The notes under the pieces: model-generated
What the model saw: only the letters and a program-made list of their open reading frames with translations
Told to the model about the DNA's origin: nothing
The model's database searches: none
Position numbers and translations under genes: made by a program
Shown: piece after piece, positions 60,791 to 64,000 of the stretch
How positions within the stretch are numbered: position 1 is the stretch's first letter
Layout: each line of letters begins with the position of its first letter
NCBI GenBank assembly: GCA_937901745.1
Contig: CALGSZ010000088.1
Span: 32,779-96,778 of the forward strand
Direction of reading: 5' to 3'
Source of the DNA: an uncultured Chloroflexota bacterium
GTDB taxonomy: Bacteria; Chloroflexota; Chloroflexia; Thermomicrobiales; UBA6265
DNA length: 64,000 nucleotides

Positions 60791-61543
60791 ATGACAGACA
60801 CGGTCCGCGTTCTGATTGTCGCGAAAGAGCAGCTGACGCGGCGAGGCCTAGAGGCATGCCTGGAGTCTGAGCCGACGATCGAGATCGTAGGTTCCGCGGC
60901 CACCGCTGAAGAGGGCTACCGGCTGGCGGACCACCACCTGCCAGAGGTTGTCCTCATCGGGACGACGCTTCCTGACGCTCCGGGGCTGACGGCGGCGACG
61001 GAATTCCGCCGGCGTTTCCCTGCTATCGCAACGGTCGTCATCGCCGCCCAAGAGAGCGATGACGAGCTCTTCGCCGCGATCCGCGCCGGCGCGGCGGCCT
61101 ACTGCGGCCAGGACATCGAAGAAGAGAAGCTCGTTCAGATCATCAAGCGGGCAGCTACTGGCGAGTACGTCATCAACGAGCAGCTCCTCGACAAGCCATA
61201 TGTCGCGGCCCGCGTGCTCGAGCAGTTCCGCTCGGCAACGGTCAGCGATCTCGCCCCGACGAACGCGTTCGCGCCGCTGACGGAGCGGGAGCTGGAAATC
61301 CTGCGCAAGGTCAGCGATGGCTTGACCAACGCCGAGATCGGCTACGCGCTCGGCATCAGCGCGCAAACGGTCAAGAACCACGTCACCTCGATCCTGCGCA
61401 AGCTGGCCGTCAACGACCGGACGCAGGCGGTGGTGACGGCGCTCAAGCGCGGCTGGCTTTCGATCGACGACACGACGCCGGTTCGCAACGGCACTGGCGA
61501 GCGGCCGAGCACGCTTCCGGGCGATCGCCTCGGCCAGCGATAG
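60791..61543 (+). CDS. LuxR/NarL-type regulator with degenerate receiver
   Basis: The ATG at 60791 follows AAAGGA and gives 250 residues; the open frame begins 76 codons earlier without a ribosome site. Residues 1-115 have the receiver fold, but key residues are missing: the acidic pair is AK (VLIVAKEQL), the phosphoacceptor position is Gly (VVLIGTTLPD), and the usual Lys near residue 104 is Gln (AYCGQD). The C-terminal HTH (LTERELEILRKVSDGLTN, then VKNHVTSILRKL) is intact. It is probably not controlled by phosphorylation. No histidine kinase gene is adjacent. Confidence 0.9.
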   Translation: MTDTVRVLIVAKEQLTRRGLEACLESEPTIEIVGSAATAEEGYRLADHHLPEVVLIGTTLPDAPGLTAATEFRRRFPAIATVVIAAQESDDELFAAIRAGAAAYCGQDIEEEKLVQIIKRAATGEYVINEQLLDKPYVAARVLEQFRSATVSDLAPTNAFAPLTERELEILRKVSDGLTNAEIGYALGISAQTVKNHVTSILRKLAVNDRTQAVVTALKRGWLSIDDTTPVRNGTGERPSTLPGDRLGQR

Positions 61544-61586
61544 AGCGCGATCGAGCTCCTTCAACTCTGAGTGCATCCAAAGGAGA

Positions 61587-61617
61587 CGCGGCGACGGTCG
61601 GCTTGGCCGTCGCCGCG
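61587..61617 (+). terminator. Hairpin after the LuxR-type regulator
   Basis: CGCGGCGACGG (61587-61597) and CCGTCGCCGCG (61607-61617) form an 11-base-pair stem with a 9-base loop. The flanking ACGCG/CGCGT bases may extend it. Only a weak T-rich tail follows (CTGTTAT). Confidence 0.6.
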
Positions 61618-61704
61618 ACGCGTCTGTTATGCGTGAGCTTGGCAGCAGCCGGTAACGTACTATTCCCCGCAAAATGAGTGCGACGTCGGAGCGAGGAGGC
61701 AAGG

Positions 61705-62064
61705 ATGAGCGAAGAGAACGGGCAACCACCGACGCGGGGCACTGAAGAGATTGCCCGGCTGCTGAGCGAGGCGCAGGCGTTCATCCGCACGCTGCCGAGC
61801 GTCGAGCGGCGTATCGCGCTGATGGCCGCGCAGGGACGCCCCGCGTGGGAAATCGCGAACGAGATGCAGATGAGCGAGGCGGCCGTCTGGCGCGTCCTCG
61901 ACGGCGTCCTCGCCCTCGTCACCGGCCGCAATCTCGCGCCGGTCGAAACCGGCGGTCTCGGCGCCGATACTGATCCGGGCGTGACGGGTGGCTATGGCGA
62001 CACCGGCTTCGGCGCACTCGACACTGAGCCGCTGCCGGACAATACTGAACCGAAAGAGGGCTAA
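61705..62064 (+). CDS. Small helix-turn-helix protein
   Basis: The ATG at 61705 follows GAGGAGG, giving 119 residues; an earlier ATG at 61678 lacks a site. Residues 20-75 form helices, with a HTH-like part VERRIALMAAQGRPAWEI followed by MSEAAVWRVLDGVLALV, similar to region 4 of sigma factors or LuxR tails. The last 40 residues are acidic and Gly-rich. I do not recognise the family. It is the only gene between the LuxR regulator and the molybdenum hydroxylase subunit. Function unknown; DNA binding is possible. Confidence 0.65.
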   Translation: MSEENGQPPTRGTEEIARLLSEAQAFIRTLPSVERRIALMAAQGRPAWEIANEMQMSEAAVWRVLDGVLALVTGRNLAPVETGGLGADTDPGVTGGYGDTGFGALDTEPLPDNTEPKEG

Positions 62065-62217
62065 TAAGGAACCCGCGCAACAGCAGGCTGCGAGCGTGCC
62101 GTTCGATCGGTACAATGCCGCCACCGGAACTCAACCGGCACGCCGCGCTCCGCAGCCGGTGCGCCGGATATGCCGCGGGCCCGCGTGCCTGTGAATTGAG
62201 GAGGGGAAAACGACGCC

Positions 62218-64000
62218 ATGGTCTTGAGCAGCTACGTCGGTGCGACGGTCAAGCGCAAGGAAGACCCCCGGCTTATTACTGGGTCGTCAACCTATGTCGA
62301 TGATCTGCAGCTCCCCGGAATGCTCCACCTCGCGTTCGTGCGCAGCACGCTGCCGCACGCGCTGATCAAGGGGATCGACGCCTCGGCGGCCCTGGAGATG
62401 CCTGGCGTTGTTGCCGTGGTCACGGCCGCCGACCTGAAGAAGGTGCTCAAGGACTTCTACGTCGACGCCACCGCGGGCGAGACCGGGGAGGATGCGCCGG
62501 AAGCGGCAGCCGCGGATGACAAGATCCCTGTGCCGAAGGTGCTGCCGCTCGCGGACAAGAAGGTTCGCTATGTCGGTGACCCGGTCGCGGCGGTCATCGC
62601 CGAGACGCGCGCGCAGGCGGAAGACGCCGTGCAATTCGTCGAGGTTGACTACGAGCCGCTGCCGGCGGTGTTCGACGCCGACGAGGCGAAGAAGCCAGGC
62701 GCGCCGCAGCTCTACGACGAGGTGCCGAACAACATCAGCGTCCGCGAGGCATCGGTTCACGGCGACGTTGACGCGGCACTTGCCAGTGCTCCCATCAAGG
62801 TCAAGGCGAAGATCCGCGCGCCGCGCTGCGCCCCCGCCGCGATGGAGCCGCGAGGCGTGGTCGCCGCGCCGGACCCGATCACCGGCGGCGTCACCTTCTG
62901 GAGCTCGACCCAGGCGCCGCACTGGAATCGCAATGCGGTGGCGGACGCCCTCGGCCTGAGCCAGAACCAGGTCCGCTGCATCGCGCCGGAGGTTGGCGGC
63001 GGCTTCGGCTCCAAGATCGGCGCCTATCCCGAGGACTTCGTCGTGACCGCTGCGGCAGTGCTGCTCAACCGGCCGGTGAAGTGGATCGAGTCTCGGAGCG
63101 AAAACTTCCTGGCGACCAACCACGGCCGCAATCAGTGGGGCGAGTTCGAGGTCGGCGCGGATAAGAACGGGAAGGTAACGGCGCTGCGCGCTCGCATCAC
63201 CCTAGACTCCGGCGCGTACCCGAAGGCGCTGGACCTGGCATGGGCGACCTGGGTGATGGCGACCGGGCCGTACGAGATCCCGAATCTCGACTACATGGTC
63301 GAAGGCGTCTACACCAACACGGTCACCAACGGCGCCTATCGGGGAGCGGGACGGCCGGAAGCCGCCTACTACCTGGATCGGCTGATGGATCTCGTCGCCG
63401 ATGAGGCTGGACTCGATCCCGCCGAGGTCCGCCGCGTCAACTTCATCCCGCCCGACAAGTTCCCGTACCGCACCCTCTCGGGCGAGACCTATGACAGCGG
63501 CGAATACGAGAAGGCGCTGAACAAGGCGCTCGAAGTGGCCGGCTACCAGGAACTGCGCCGCCAGCAGGAAGAGCTGCGCAAGCAGGGCCGCTACCTCGGT
63601 ATCGGCATCTCCTCCTATGTCGAAATCTGCGGCTTCGGCCCGTTCGAGAGCTCGCACGTCCGCGTCGAGCCGAGCGGCGCCGTCACGATCATGACCGGCA
63701 TCTCGCCGCATGGCCAGGGCTTGGAGACGACCTTCGCCCAGCTCGCCGCCGAATACCTTGGTGCGGACTTCGATCAGGTCGTCGTCCACCACGGCGATAC
63801 CTACAACACACCGCAGGGCCACGGCACGATGGGCAGCCGCTCGCTGGCTGTCGGCGGTGCCGCCCTGGTGATGTCGCTGGAGAAGCTGCAGGAGAAGGCG
63901 AAGCGGATCGCCGCTCACATGCTCGAAGCCTCTGTCGAGGACATCGAGCTGGTCGAGGGCAAGTACCGCGTCAAGGGCGTCCCGACTCGCGGCGTCACCC
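62218..64000 (+). CDS. CoxL-like molybdenum hydroxylase large subunit, partial
   Basis: The frame starts at ATG 62218 (MVLSSYVGATVKRKEDPRL) and is still open at the window edge after 594 codons; GAGGGG lies about 12 bases upstream. The N-terminal domain has GSSTYVDDLQLPGMLHLAFV and later VRYVGDPVAAVIA, typical of the xanthine dehydrogenase family. The molybdopterin-binding part includes EPRGVVA, GGGFGSKIGAYPED and the active-site loop AYRGAGRPEAAYYLDR. AYRGAGR is the form II pattern; true form I CO dehydrogenases have AYxCSFR. So CO oxidation is doubtful, and the substrate could be an aldehyde, purine or other heterocycle. The FAD and Fe-S subunits are not in view. Confidence 0.92.
   Translation, partial: MVLSSYVGATVKRKEDPRLITGSSTYVDDLQLPGMLHLAFVRSTLPHALIKGIDASAALEMPGVVAVVTAADLKKVLKDFYVDATAGETGEDAPEAAAADDKIPVPKVLPLADKKVRYVGDPVAAVIAETRAQAEDAVQFVEVDYEPLPAVFDADEAKKPGAPQLYDEVPNNISVREASVHGDVDAALASAPIKVKAKIRAPRCAPAAMEPRGVVAAPDPITGGVTFWSSTQAPHWNRNAVADALGLSQNQVRCIAPEVGGGFGSKIGAYPEDFVVTAAAVLLNRPVKWIESRSENFLATNHGRNQWGEFEVGADKNGKVTALRARITLDSGAYPKALDLAWATWVMATGPYEIPNLDYMVEGVYTNTVTNGAYRGAGRPEAAYYLDRLMDLVADEAGLDPAEVRRVNFIPPDKFPYRTLSGETYDSGEYEKALNKALEVAGYQELRRQQEELRKQGRYLGIGISSYVEICGFGPFESSHVRVEPSGAVTIMTGISPHGQGLETTFAQLAAEYLGADFDQVVVHHGDTYNTPQGHGTMGSRSLAVGGAALVMSLEKLQEKAKRIAAHMLEASVEDIELVEGKYRVKGVPTRGVT

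Noticed and set aside
62218..64000. Form I carbon monoxide dehydrogenase large subunit
   Set aside because: The active-site loop is AYRGAGR, not the AYxCSFR of true CO dehydrogenases, so only a general molybdenum hydroxylase is claimed.
1..64000. tRNA genes, CRISPR arrays and insertion sequences
   Set aside because: No cloverleaf with a GGTTCGAATCC-like arm, no regularly spaced repeats and no transposase-like protein were found on either strand.

Overview
This is about 64 kb of high-GC chromosome from a bacterium that looks like a member of the Chloroflexota, most likely class Thermomicrobia (Sphaerobacter/Thermomicrobium-like). The reasons are GC-rich coding with frequent GTG/TTG starts, the rpmH-rnpA-yidD-yidC-jag core order without an adjacent dnaA, a T-box RNA outside the Firmicutes, Tat-type lipid-free binding proteins, a Ski2-like helicase and a CoxL-family hydroxylase. 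This placement is inferred from gene content only. Most genes sit in tight operons with 4-base ATGA/GTGA overlaps.

Layout. 1-5201 (minus): a ribose-type ABC importer (binding protein, double ATPase, permease) followed by a cyclase-family hydrolase and the start of an NAD-dependent epimerase. 5600-16557 (minus): a four-gene cassette, visibly AT-richer than its surroundings, of three unrecognised proteins plus a 1,856-residue DEAH helicase with a DUF1998-like C-terminus (DruE-like). It lies immediately downstream of mnmE and is the best candidate for an undescribed defence system. 16888-22497 (minus): mnmE, a PfkB kinase, jag, yidC, yidD, rnpA and rpmH. 22898-25168 (plus): a YCII/DGPF protein, a PhnB-like VOC protein and an ECF42-type sigma factor, with a matching promoter. 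25226-27308: two secreted proteins of unknown role.

27398-35446 (minus): one long sugar or sugar-acid operon with an enolase-superfamily dehydratase, a MalEFG-type importer without its ATPase, an FCD GntR regulator, a cupin, a gluconate-dehydrogenase-subunit-3-like protein and an Fe-S GMC oxidoreductase. A FadR-like operator lies on its promoter. 35858-42528: a PQQ-repeat membrane protein, a J-domain coiled-coil protein, thiL, two glycosyltransferases and a small conserved protein. 42940-54282: DoxX, two Hsp20 proteins, a HelY/Mtr4-like helicase, a NicO-like transporter beside a selenium-binding/methanethiol-oxidase protein, a hydrolase-cyclase-LuxR fusion and a beta-propeller secreted protein.

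54394-57166 (minus): a sulfur-scavenging operon (nitroreductase, SfnG-like monooxygenase, FMN reductase) preceded by a possible Cys-rich leader peptide. 57289-60509 (plus): a lysine-specific T-box leader, dapA, a methyltransferase and dapB. 60791-62064: a LuxR regulator with a degenerate receiver and a small HTH protein. 62218 to the end: the large subunit of a molybdenum hydroxylase, cut by the window edge. No tRNA, rRNA, CRISPR array, transposase or integrase was seen.
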